From: DASUBV01 sp035763085 | GTDB taxonomy: Bacteria; Actinomycetota; Actinomycetes; Streptosporangiales; Streptosporangiaceae | Assembly (NCBI GenBank): GCA_035763085.1 | Contig: DASUBV010000032.1 | Span: 1-29,118, forward strand | Length of the DNA: 29,118 bases | Direction: 5' to 3' | Shown here: positions 8,450 through 16,039 of the stretch, in pieces | Position numbering within the stretch: position 1 is the first letter of the stretch | How the letters are laid out: every line of letters begins with the position of its first letter | The notes under the pieces: model-generated | Databases searched by the model: none | What the model saw: only the letters and a program-made list of their open reading frames with translations | Told to the model about the DNA's origin: nothing | Made by a program: the position numbers and the translations under genes

Positions 8450-9193
8450 CTAGGCCGCCGGCTTGAGCACGTACCCGACGCCGCGCACGGTGTGGATCAG
8501 CGGCTCCCGGCCGGCGTCGATCTTCTTGCGCAGGTAGCTGATGTACAGCTCGACCACGTGCGCCTGGCCGCCGAAGTCGTAATTCCAGACCCGGTCCAGG
8601 ATCTGCGCCTTGGACAGCACCCGGCGCGGGTTGCGCATCAGGAACCGGAGCAGCTCGAACTCGGTGGCGGTCAGCTCGATGACCTTGCCGCCGCGGCGCA
8701 CCTCCCGTGCGTCCTCGTCCATGATCAGGTCGCCGACGGCCAGCTCGGTGCCGCTGCGGGCGCGGGTGAGGCCGGCCCGGCGCAGCAGCCCGCGCAGCCG
8801 GGCCAGCACCTCCTCCAGGCTGAACGGCTTGGTCACGTAGTCGTCGCCGCCGGCGGTGATGCCGCTGACCCGGTCCTCGACCGAGTCGCGGGCGGTCAGG
8901 AACAGCACGCACACGCCCGGCTGGATGGCCCGCAGCCGGCGCAGCACCTCCAGCCCGTCGAAGTCGGGCAGCATGATGTCCAGCACCACCGCGTCCGGCT
9001 CGAACTCGCGGGCGGCGCGGACCGCGCTGGCCCCGTCGGCCGCGGTGCGGATCTCCCAGCCCTCATAACGCAGCACGCTGCCCAGCAGCTCGGCCAGGCT
9101 CGGCTCGTCGTCGACGACCAGCACCCGGACCGGGCTGCCGTCCGGCCGGCGCAGCCCGGGCTGGTCAGCGGCGGAGTCCGCGGCTTCCATCAT
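8450..9193 (-). CDS. OmpR/PhoB-family response regulator
   Basis: A 247-residue two-domain regulator. The receiver domain (about 22-135) has the acidic pair D28-D29 in VVDDE, phosphoacceptor D72 in LDIMLP, the T100 switch residue in FLTAR and K122 in TKPF. The winged-helix DNA-binding domain (about 147-245) shows LTATEFELLRFL, VLSKAQILDRVW and the terminal IHTVRGVGYVL typical of the OmpR family. It starts with ATG at 9193, overlapping the ferredoxin stop by 4 bases; an adjacent in-frame ATG at 9190 is equally possible. It should be phosphorylated by the next gene's kinase. A likely target is the 11-bp repeat upstream of the operon. Confidence 0.94.
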   Translation of the reverse strand: MMEAADSAADQPGLRRPDGSPVRVLVVDDEPSLAELLGSVLRYEGWEIRTAADGASAVRAAREFEPDAVVLDIMLPDFDGLEVLRRLRAIQPGVCVLFLTARDSVEDRVSGITAGGDDYVTKPFSLEEVLARLRGLLRRAGLTRARSGTELAVGDLIMDEDAREVRRGGKVIELTATEFELLRFLMRNPRRVLSKAQILDRVWNYDFGGQAHVVELYISYLRKKIDAGREPLIHTVRGVGYVLKPAA

Positions 9194-9396
9194 GGCCTCC
9201 GCCGGGTCAGCAGGAAGGCCAGCGCCGGGCAGTTCCGCGCGGCGCGCGCCGCCTGCTTGCGCAGCGAGCCCGGCACCCGATCCGAGGCCAGCAGCGGGTA
9301 GCCCCACTCGTCCAGGGTGACCAGCTCGGGCAGCAGCTCGCCGCACACCCCGTGGCCGGCGCAGGCGGCCGGGTTGATCGTGATGGCCTGGGTCAA
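9190..9396 (-). CDS. small single-cluster ferredoxin
   Basis: A 68-residue protein from a TTG at 9396, with GGAG about 6 bases upstream; a CTG at 9402 is the alternative. Cysteine layout is C12-x2-H15-x2-C18 and later C56-P57 (NCPALAF), i.e. the C-x5-C...C-P pattern of single-cluster [3Fe-4S] or [4Fe-4S] ferredoxins of the type that often serve cytochromes P450, with histidine at the position of the second cysteine. It should carry one electron between the neighbouring flavoprotein and an acceptor, perhaps the di-haem membrane protein. It follows the flavoprotein gene by 2 bases and overlaps the regulator by 4. Confidence 0.85.
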   Translation of the reverse strand: MTQAITINPAACAGHGVCGELLPELVTLDEWGYPLLASDRVPGSLRKQAARAARNCPALAFLLTRRRP

Positions 9397-9398
9397 AG

Positions 9399-10712
9399 TC
9401 AGCTCCAGTCGGCATCGGAGGCGGCGCCGGCGGGGACCGGCAGGAACGGGCGGGCGCTGGTGGCGTGGCACAGACCCCGGGCGTGCCGGGCCAGCTCGGG
9501 CCCGAACACGTGCAGCGCGCTGCGGACGAACCGGGTGAAACCGTCCGGGTGATGGCAGGCGCCGCGGCCGTCCGCCAGCCCGGCCCAGCGCTGCACGTCG
9601 GCCAGCTGGCGCGGCGCCGGGCGGGCGATGGCCAGGTCGGCCAGCGCGGCGGCGATCCGCGGCAGCCCGTTGAAGCAGGGCCCGCACTGGCCGGCCGACT
9701 CCAGCGCCAGGTACCGCGCCACCCGCGCGGTCTCGGCCAGGCCGCAGTGGCTGGCGGGAAGCTCGGCCAGCACGCCCGCGCCGGCGAACGCGCCCGCCGG
9801 GCGCAACGCCGCATTGTCCAGGGTCAGCCCGGCCGCCTGGCCGGCCGGCAGCCACGCGCCGTGGTAGCCGCCGCACAGCACCGCCTGCACCCCGCCCTGC
9901 GGGCCCGCCGCCAGGGCGCCGAGCAGCGCGGGCAGCGGGGTGCCGAGCGCGGCCTCGGTGACGTGCCGGCCGCCGTCGGCGCGCTGCACGGTGACCAGCA
10001 TGGTGCCCGGCTCGGCGGCCGTGCCTTCGGCGCGGAACCAGGCCGCGCCGAACCGGGCGATCAGGGCCAGGTGGGCCAGCGTCTCGACGTTGCTCACCAG
10101 CGTGGGCCGGCCGCCGATGCCGCGCTGGTAGACCGGCGGGCGCTTGAACCGCGGCCGGGCCGGCTCCCCGCTCACCACGGCGACCAGCGCGGACTCCTCG
10201 CCGGCCAGGAACCGGTCCGGCGCGCCGATCAGCTCCACCAGGTGCTCCCGGTAGCCCAGCGCCCGGCTCAGATGGCTGGTCAGCTCCGGGTCACGCGGGA
10301 TGACCAGCACCGACCGGGCCGCGCCCGTCGCGCGGGCGGCCAGCTGCAGCCCGTCCAGCACCAGGTGCGGGGCCAGCCACAGCAGCGTCGCGTCCTTGCT
10401 GCTGGCCGGCTCGCCCTCGGCGCCGTTGCCGACTGCCACGCCGGCCCGGCCCGCGGCTACCGCCGCCAGCTTGCGGTGCAGCGGGAACGCGGCGCCGCCG
10501 CGGCCGGTCAGCCCGGACCGCTCCACCTCGGCGATCAGCGCGGCCGCCGCCCGGCCGGAGTGCACGGCCGGCAGCGGGCCCAGCCGGGCCAGGTGCGCGG
10601 CCGGGCGCGGGTCGGGCGCGGTGCCGTGCGGGATCAGTCGCGGCAGCCCGTCCGGCGGCCGGACGGGCTGCTCGCCGCGAACCGGCTGCCCCGCGACCAG
10701 CCCGGCGCTCAC
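9399..10712 (-). CDS. NuoF-like flavoprotein (NADH-binding 51-kDa-subunit family)
   Basis: A 437-residue protein beginning at GTG 10712, overlapping the membrane protein's stop by 4 bases. Motifs of the complex I 51-kDa subunit are recognisable: GRGGAAFPLHRKL (70-82) and NGAEGEPASSKD (96-107) for FMN, then LAGEESALV (169-177) and GRPTLVSNVETLAHL (201-215) for NADH/FMN contact, an SLBB-like region, and a C-terminal iron-sulphur region. In that region the usual four cysteines are reduced to three: ESAGQCGPC (A340 where cysteine is normal, C343, C346) and later C386 followed by two histidines. It probably oxidises NAD(P)H and passes electrons to the ferredoxin encoded next. No NuoE or NuoG partner is present. 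Confidence 0.87.
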   Translation of the reverse strand: MSAGLVAGQPVRGEQPVRPPDGLPRLIPHGTAPDPRPAAHLARLGPLPAVHSGRAAAALIAEVERSGLTGRGGAAFPLHRKLAAVAAGRAGVAVGNGAEGEPASSKDATLLWLAPHLVLDGLQLAARATGAARSVLVIPRDPELTSHLSRALGYREHLVELIGAPDRFLAGEESALVAVVSGEPARPRFKRPPVYQRGIGGRPTLVSNVETLAHLALIARFGAAWFRAEGTAAEPGTMLVTVQRADGGRHVTEAALGTPLPALLGALAAGPQGGVQAVLCGGYHGAWLPAGQAAGLTLDNAALRPAGAFAGAGVLAELPASHCGLAETARVARYLALESAGQCGPCFNGLPRIAAALADLAIARPAPRQLADVQRWAGLADGRGACHHPDGFTRFVRSALHVFGPELARHARGLCHATSARPFLPVPAGAASDADWS

Positions 10713-11296
10713 CGGGTGCCGGCCAGGATCGTGGCGGCCCGCAGCGCCGGGGGCGTCTCGCGGCGCCGGCCCGCGATCCGCCAGCCCAGCGCGGCCACCG
10801 CGGCGGCGGCGCAGCCGACGGTCAGCCAGGCCAGCCAGCCGCGCCACATGTCCGGGCCGGAGCCGATGCTGTGCGCGACCGCCACCGGCCAGCTGGCGTA
10901 GGCCAGCCAGTGCACCGCGCGCCAGGTGCGGCGGCCGATCCGGGCCCGCAGCAGGCTGGTGATGACCAGCGCCAGCATCAGGTCGATCGAGACCGCGCCC
11001 AGGCCCAGCCACAGCGGCTGGTAGGACGACACGAACGGGATCACCGAGGCGGCGATGCCGATGGCCACGAACGGGTCGGCGATGGCGGTGCCGATGTGCA
11101 CCGCCAGGAACGCCACCGCCAGCAGGGACACCGCGCGGTGCAGGCTGATCACGGCGAAGCGCGGCAGGCCGGGCAGCCGGCCCTGGCGGTTCACCGCCAC
11201 GCCGAGCACGACCACCACGGTGAGCAGCACCAGCGCCACGACACCGGTGCCGCGGCTGGCGAACCACAGGCCCTCGGTGGAGGTGAGAGCGTCCAC
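10709..11296 (-). CDS. di-haem membrane cytochrome, ferric-reductase-like
   Basis: A 195-residue integral membrane protein with about five or six helices. Two histidine pairs stand in helices: H53 with H67 and H129 with H142, a spacing that fits the two stacked haem b groups of the ferric-reductase/NOX-like transmembrane domain. There is no attached FAD/NAD domain; the adjacent NuoF-like protein and ferredoxin would supply electrons instead. Start is GTG at 11296 with GGGAGGA about 10 bases upstream. It is the first gene of the operon. The acceptor on the outer side (metal ion, oxygen, a periplasmic enzyme) cannot be told. Confidence 0.85.
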   Translation of the reverse strand: MDALTSTEGLWFASRGTGVVALVLLTVVVVLGVAVNRQGRLPGLPRFAVISLHRAVSLLAVAFLAVHIGTAIADPFVAIGIAASVIPFVSSYQPLWLGLGAVSIDLMLALVITSLLRARIGRRTWRAVHWLAYASWPVAVAHSIGSGPDMWRGWLAWLTVGCAAAAVAALGWRIAGRRRETPPALRAATILAGTR

Positions 11297-11363
11297 GATG
11301 GCTGTCCTCCCGGCGATGGCGGCTTAGCTGAACCGAGGATGACCCGGGGGGCGTAGCGCCCGT

Positions 11364-11389
11364 TCTGAGTTTCCTCTGCGCTTCTTCTG
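11364..11389. promoter_or_regulatory. three TCTG boxes at exact 11-bp period: candidate response-regulator site
   Basis: TCTG occurs at 11364-11367, 11375-11378 and 11386-11389, each 11 bp apart, in the units GTTCTGAGTTT, CCTCTGCGCTT and CTTCTGAACAC. One-helical-turn direct repeats are how OmpR/PhoB-family dimers bind. The array lies 68-93 bp upstream of the operon's first start codon on the minus strand, a usual activator distance. Autoregulation by the regulator at 8450-9193 is the simplest reading. Confidence 0.55.
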
Positions 11390-11499
11390 AACACGGGCAG
11401 CGGCACGCGGCCGGCCCGCCCGCGGGGTAACAATCAGACACTCGGCCATAGATCACCGCTGCCGGGGCTAACTGCCATGTGCGCGGGCCTGCGCCCCTC

Positions 11500-11505
11500 T
11501 ACCAT
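11500..11505 (+). promoter_or_regulatory. -10-like TACCAT before a leaderless GTG
   Basis: TACCAT ends 6 bases before the GTG at 11512, and there is no Shine-Dalgarno site, so the mRNA is probably leaderless. The same -10-to-GTG distance is seen at 5382-5394. No convincing -35 is placed 17 bp upstream. Confidence 0.45.
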
Positions 11506-11511
11506 TAACGG

Positions 11512-12105
11512 GTGATTATCTGGCTGAACGGGACCTTTGGCTCTGGTAAGACCGCGACAGCCGAGCGACTCGCGGCGCTGATTCCCCATAGCCGCGTGCT
11601 CGCCCCGGAGGCAGTCGGACAGTTCCTGCGGACCAACCTGAGTGATCAGTACATCTTCGATTTCCAGGACTGGGCGGCCTGGCGGCCGCTCGTGGCGGCG
11701 ACCCTGGTGGAGGTCTCCCGGATGACCGGGCAGCACATCATCGCGCCGCAGACTGTGCTCAAGCGCGAGTACCTGGATCAGATCTTCGCGCCGCTGCGGG
11801 CTGCCGAGATTGAGGTATTCCACGTGGTGCTCGATGCCGCCGACGCCGTGCTGCGCAGTCGCATTGAGATCTCGGGGGAGGGCAAGGAATGGCGGCTGGC
11901 GCACCTGGATGAGTACTCCGCCGCCCGGCCGTGGATGACCGAGGCCGCGGATTTCGTCGTCGACACGGCGGCCTCCACGCCGGCCCAGATTGCCCGCCGG
12001 ATTGTCGCCGCGATGCCGAGCATGCCCGACCTGCCGGCGCAGCCGGAGGTCAAGGCCAAGGCGGCGGCCGGCGGCAAGACGGCTGAGACGGCCAAGGCCG
12101 AGTGA
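11512..12105 (+). CDS. TmrB-like P-loop ATPase/kinase
   Basis: A 197-residue protein opening with MIIWLNGTFGSGKT, so the Walker A loop is at residues 7-14. The following pattern, with PEAVGQFLR, DFQDWAAWRPL and later FHVVLDA and R-rich lid segments (LRSRIEISGEG), matches the TmrB/AAA_33-like group. Bacillus TmrB gives tunicamycin resistance by binding the drug; other members are small-molecule kinases. The last 30 residues are an Ala/Lys-rich tail outside the domain. It stands alone, divergent from the redox operon and convergent with the broken exporter. Substrate is unknown. Confidence 0.8.
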   Translation: MIIWLNGTFGSGKTATAERLAALIPHSRVLAPEAVGQFLRTNLSDQYIFDFQDWAAWRPLVAATLVEVSRMTGQHIIAPQTVLKREYLDQIFAPLRAAEIEVFHVVLDAADAVLRSRIEISGEGKEWRLAHLDEYSAARPWMTEAADFVVDTAASTPAQIARRIVAAMPSMPDLPAQPEVKAKAAAGGKTAETAKAE

Positions 12106-12130
12106 GCCCGTCCCGCCGCCGGCTGTCCCG

Positions 12131-13648
12131 CTAGCAGCCGGAGCGCGGGCGTGCCGCGCGGGCCAGGGCCAGCGCGGGGATGACGGCCAGTGCCGCCGAC
12201 GCCGCCAGCCAGCGGCTGGTGGTGCCGAACGCTGTGGCCGGCGCCAGGGCCAGGAACACGCTGCCGAACACGGCCACGCCAGTGACCTGGCTCAGCTGGA
12301 CGGTGGTGGTCAGCACGCCGCTGGCGTCGGCCGTCAGCGGCGGCGGCACCCGGCGCAGCGCCAGGGTCAGCAGCGGGCTGACGGCCAGGCCCATCCCGGT
12401 TCCCCAGGCGGCCAGCGCGAGCCACGCCAGCCAGGTCAGCCCGGCACCGCCGGCCGCGGCCGGGTCCGCGAACGCGGCGTAGGCCAGCGTGCACAGGGCC
12501 ATGCCCGCCGCCGGGAGCAGGTGCTGGCCGCGCAGCCGGTGCCAGGCCATCCCGGCCGCGCCGAAGGTGACCGTCATCGGCAGGTAGGTCAGGCCCGCGC
12601 GCAGCGCGCTGTCACCCAGCCCGCCCTGGCCGGGCGCGGCCTGCAGGTGCAGGCTGAAAAAGAACAGGAAGCCGCCGTAGCCGGCCTGCATGAGAGCCAG
12701 GGTGATCAGGCCGGGGGCCAGCCCCGGCGCGCGCAGCACGGCCAGGTTCAGCAGCGGGTCGCCGCGCCGGGCGACCCGGCGCTCCACCGCGGGGAACGCC
12801 GCGGCCAGTGCCAGCCCGGCGGCCAGGCAGCCGAACGCCCACGGCGGCCAGCCCGCCTCGCGCCCCAGCACCAGCGGCAGTACCAGCAGGCAGACCGCGG
12901 CCGCCGCCACCGTCAGGCCGGCCAGGTCAAGCCGCCGGGCGCGGCCGGGACCGGCCGGCGCACCGGGCGGCCGGATCGCCGGGCGCCGGTCGTCGGGCAC
13001 CAGCCGGGGCACGGCCACCAGCAGCACGGCGCCGAGCGGGACGTTGATCAGGAAGATCGGGCGCCAGGTCTCGCCGAGCAGGTTCGCGCTGACCAGCACG
13101 CCGCCGGCGACCATGCCGAGCACCGCCCCGGCCGACAGCACCGCGCCGTAGGCCGACAGGGCCCGGGCCCGCGCGGCGCCGGTGAACTGGACCTGGATCA
13201 CGCTCATGACCTGCGGAATGAGCATCGCTGTGGCCGCGCCCTGGGCGACCCGGAACGCCACCAGCGCGCCGGCATCCGGGGCCAGGCCGCAGGCCAGCGA
13301 CATGAGGGTGAAGCCGGCCACCCCGGCGATGTACAGGCGGCGCCGCCCGTACAGCTGGCCGAGCCGGGCGCCGGTAATCAGCAGCATCGCTTAGCCGATC
13401 GCATAGCCGCCCACCACCAACTGCAGCATCGCGCCGGAGGCGTCCAGGCCGGACCGGATGGACGGCAGCGCGACGTTGACCACGAACACGTCCAGCAGCG
13501 CCATGAGCTGGCCGCCGAGCAGGACGGCGAGCATCAGCCAGCGCCGCCCGCCGGCCGCTGTGTCCGTGCTGGCCGGGCCCGTGGTGGCCGGGCCGGTGAT
13601 GGCCGGGCGCGCGGGTGCCGAGCCGGGTGTCGTTCCGGTCGTGCTCAT
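12131..13648 (-). pseudogene. DHA2-type MFS drug exporter interrupted by an in-frame TAA
   Basis: Two frames in the same phase, 13648-13391 (85 aa) and 13387-12131 (418 aa), together make a normal 14-helix DHA2/EmrB-like exporter of about 505 residues. TM1 is seen as MLAVLLGGQLMALLDVFVVNVALP, and motif A follows as ARLGQLYGRRRLY. They are separated only by TAA at 13393-13391 and one GCG codon, at a place where the family normally has a Tyr or similar residue within LVVGGYAIG-x-AMLLITG. No base is gained or lost, so this is a single substitution, not a frameshift. An ATG sits 3 bases after the stop, so termination-reinitiation could yield two fragments. Otherwise the gene is intact, hinting at a recent mutation or a sequencing error. 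Confidence 0.82.
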
Positions 13649-13740
13649 CGGGGCTCCGATCGTGGCGGGACCCGGCCGGACCGGGCTCGCTGGTATCTAC
13701 CGGCGGGCCGCCGCGGATTCATCGCACCCCGGCCGACGAA

Positions 13741-13811
13741 GGTGAATGAGTGCCGCCGGTGAATCAGTGCCGGCCGGTGAACTGGCGCCGGCCGGTGAAT
13801 CCGTCCCGCCC
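13741..13811. repeat. 18-bp tandem repeat upstream of an ECF sigma gene
   Basis: Four units begin with GGTGAA at 13741, 13758, 13776 and 13794 (spacing 17, 18, 18). The consensus is GGTGAATCAGTGCCGGCC, with most changes in the middle. It fills the 196-bp divergent gap between the exporter and the sigma gene, ending about 43 bp before the sigma start. No reading frame uses it. It could be a multi-copy protein-binding site or simple slippage. Confidence 0.75.
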
Positions 13812-13853
13812 GGCTGGTAGGTACTCCGGAAGGCACCAGGAAGGATGGCAGGT

Positions 13854-14819
13854 GTGACGACCAATCTCGAGGCGGACTTCGCGGCCCGGGTTGACCCGCT
13901 GCGCAGTGAGCTGCTGGCGCACTGCTACCGGATGCTCGGCTCCGTGCACGACGCCGAGGACCTGCTGCAGGAGACGCTGCTGCGCGCCTGGCGGGCGTTC
14001 GGCCGCTACGACGAGGGACGCGCATCGCTGCGGACCTGGCTGTACCGGATCGCGACCAACGCCTGCCTGACCGCGCTGGAGCAGCGCAGCCGCCGCCCGC
14101 TGCCGTCCGGGATCGGCGCGCCGGGCGACGACCCCGCCGAGCCGCTGGTGCCCGGCGAGGTGCCGTGGCTGCAGCCCTTCCCCGACACGCTGGCCGGAGA
14201 CCCCGCAGGTGCCGCGCTGGCCCGCGGGAGCCTGCGGCTGGCCCTGGCGGCGGCCCTGCAGCTGCTGCCCGCCCGGCAGCGGGCGGTGTTCATCCTGCGC
14301 GAGGTGCTGGACTGGCCGGCCGCCGAGGTCGCGCAGGCACTGGACACCTCCGCCGTGGCCGTCAACAGTGCCCTGCAGCGGGCCCGGGCCACCCTGGGCG
14401 CCGCTGACCTGGGCGAGGACCAGCTCACTGAGCCGGATGACCCGGTGCGCCGCCAGTACGTCGAGCGGTACGTGACCGCTTTCGAGCACGCCGACATCGA
14501 CGCGCTGACCAGCCTGCTCACCGCCGACGCGGTGCTGGAGATGCCGCCGTTCATCAACTGGTACCGCGGCCGGGCCGCTTACGGCGGCTTCATCAGCCGG
14601 GTGTGGCGGCAGCACGGCACCGACTGGCGGATGATCCCCGCCGGCGGCGCCAACGGCCAGCCCGTCGTCGTCGCCTACCTGCGCGGCCAGGACGGCCGCC
14701 ACCACATCCACACGCTGCAGGTCCTGGCCGTCACCCCGGCCGGGATCAGCCGGAACACGACGTACCCGGATTCGGCAACCTTCGCATTGTTCGGGCTCGC
14801 CAGCGAGCTACCGGGGTGA
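13854..14819 (+). CDS. ECF sigma factor, SigG-like, with C-terminal SnoaL-like domain
   Basis: About 321 residues. Region sigma-2 (about 10-80) shows LAHCYRMLGSVHDAEDLLQETLLRAW, and region sigma-4 (about 135-190) shows LPARQRAVFILREVLDWPAAEVAQAL and the recognition helix VAVNSALQRARATL. After a linker, residues about 205-315 form a SnoaL/NTF2-like domain (ERYVTAFEHADIDALTSLLTADAVLEMPP). This layout is that of the SigG-like group, where the extra domain takes the place of a separate anti-sigma factor in control. I prefer GTG at 13854, because AGGAAGG lies about 8 bases ahead; the ATG at 13845 would be almost on top of that site. No anti-sigma gene is adjacent. Confidence 0.9.
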   Translation: MTTNLEADFAARVDPLRSELLAHCYRMLGSVHDAEDLLQETLLRAWRAFGRYDEGRASLRTWLYRIATNACLTALEQRSRRPLPSGIGAPGDDPAEPLVPGEVPWLQPFPDTLAGDPAGAALARGSLRLALAAALQLLPARQRAVFILREVLDWPAAEVAQALDTSAVAVNSALQRARATLGAADLGEDQLTEPDDPVRRQYVERYVTAFEHADIDALTSLLTADAVLEMPPFINWYRGRAAYGGFISRVWRQHGTDWRMIPAGGANGQPVVVAYLRGQDGRHHIHTLQVLAVTPAGISRNTTYPDSATFALFGLASELPG

Positions 14820-14939
14820 CTGCCCGCCTACCATAGGGATCTTGCGCCGCATCGATCTCGCGCCTTGAGGATCTTGAGCTGCAGGAATCCTGTGCTGCGC
14901 GGAACAGTGGGGAGAGGGGAACCAGGCGGTGACTCAGCG

Positions 14940-16034
14940 ATGAGCCAGCGCGGCTACGCGCTGCTGTCGGATCGTGCCCGGCGGCCGGCTGCGGTGCTGG
15001 CGGCGGGCTGCACGGTCCTGGCCGTGGTCCTGGGCATCGTGGAGCACGATTCGGTGCGCCAGGGCGCGTTCGACACCCGGGTCGACAACTGGATTATCGG
15101 CCTGTTCGGGCACCGCGATGAGCTCATTATCGTCATGCGGGAGCTGGGCAGCCCGCTGGTGGTGACGATCGTGTGCGCGGTCATCGCCGGCGCCTGCGCG
15201 CTGGCGCGGCGGTACCGGGCGGCGCTGCTGGTGGTCATCACCGTGCCGCTGGCCAGCGTCATCACCGAGTTCGTCGGGAAGCCACTGGTCGGCCGCCGCT
15301 TCGTCGGCTTCCTGTCCTACCCGAGCGGTCACACGACCGGGATCGGCGCGCTGGCCGTGGCGCTGATCATCGTGGTGGCCGGCCCGTCCGCCCGGCCGCT
15401 GGCAGCGGCCCTGCGCTGGGCGCTGGCGGTGCTCGCGGTCGCGGCGGTCATCGATGTCATCCTGGCCGTGGTGGCCGGGCAGTATCACTACTTCACCGAC
15501 ACCATCGGCGCTATCGGCGTGTCCGGGGCAACCGGCCTGGGTACGGCGCTGGCCCTGGACCGGCTCGCGGTTCTGCGCGCCGCCCGGCAGGAGGCCGCGG
15601 GAGCGGCCCGGAATCCTTCCGGCGGCCAGCCGGTTGGCACGGGTATGAGCGCAGGACACAAGATCACCATCACGCCGTCCGAGGCCCGCATCGAGGTCAG
15701 CGTGGGCGGGCAGAAGCTGGCCGACTCCCGGCGCGCCGTCGTGCTGGCCGAGACCGGGCTGCCGCCGCGGTACTACCTGCCCCGCGAGGACGTTCGCACC
15801 GACCTGCTGAAGCCGACGAGCACCGAGAGCACCTGCCCCTTCAAGGGTCAGGCTGCCTACTGGTCGGCCGAGGCGGGCGGCGAGGTGCACCCCGACATCG
15901 TGTGGAGCTACGAGTCGCCGATCCCTGGTGCCGAGGGCATCGCCGGGCTGATGTGCTTCTGGACCGAGCGCGGCGCCGAGGTCACGGTGGACGGCGCGCC
16001 GGCCGCCGGGGCCAGCGCCGTCAGCCCGCACTAG
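14940..16034 (+). CDS. PAP2-family membrane phosphatase fused to a DUF427 domain
   Basis: A 364-residue protein in one uninterrupted frame. Residues 1-215 are a PAP2 (lipid phosphate phosphatase) domain with five or six helices and the three active-site motifs: KPLVGRR (114-120), YPSGHT (127-132) and YHYFTD with H183 and D187. After a short linker, residues about 238-355 form a DUF427 domain (ITITPSEARIEV, YYLPREDV, STCPFKGQAAYWS, DIVWSYESP). DUF427 is normally a free-standing small cytoplasmic protein, and here an ATG (residue 236, base 15645) stands exactly where it would start, so the protein may be a recent gene fusion or the downstream part may also be made alone. Start ATG at 14940 is chosen over the longer frame from 14865. 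Confidence 0.83.
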   Translation: MSQRGYALLSDRARRPAAVLAAGCTVLAVVLGIVEHDSVRQGAFDTRVDNWIIGLFGHRDELIIVMRELGSPLVVTIVCAVIAGACALARRYRAALLVVITVPLASVITEFVGKPLVGRRFVGFLSYPSGHTTGIGALAVALIIVVAGPSARPLAAALRWALAVLAVAAVIDVILAVVAGQYHYFTDTIGAIGVSGATGLGTALALDRLAVLRAARQEAAGAARNPSGGQPVGTGMSAGHKITITPSEARIEVSVGGQKLADSRRAVVLAETGLPPRYYLPREDVRTDLLKPTSTESTCPFKGQAAYWSAEAGGEVHPDIVWSYESPIPGAEGIAGLMCFWTERGAEVTVDGAPAAGASAVSPH

Positions 16035-16039
16035 CCTGA

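Noticed and set aside
6936..8912. A 658-codon frame that would join the kinase to an Arg/Ala/Gly-rich N-terminal half
   Set aside because: The added part is the response regulator gene read in another phase. The kinase begins at ATG 8444 just after the regulator stop.
12131..13648. Frameshift or two separate exporter subunits
   Set aside because: Both parts are in the same phase and together equal one normal 14-helix exporter, so a nonsense change fits better than a frameshift or a two-component transporter.
13645..14025. Leftward frame across the 18-bp repeat
   Set aside because: The repeat gives an HRPA-like peptide repeat by chance. The frame overlaps the sigma gene antisense and lacks a ribosome site.
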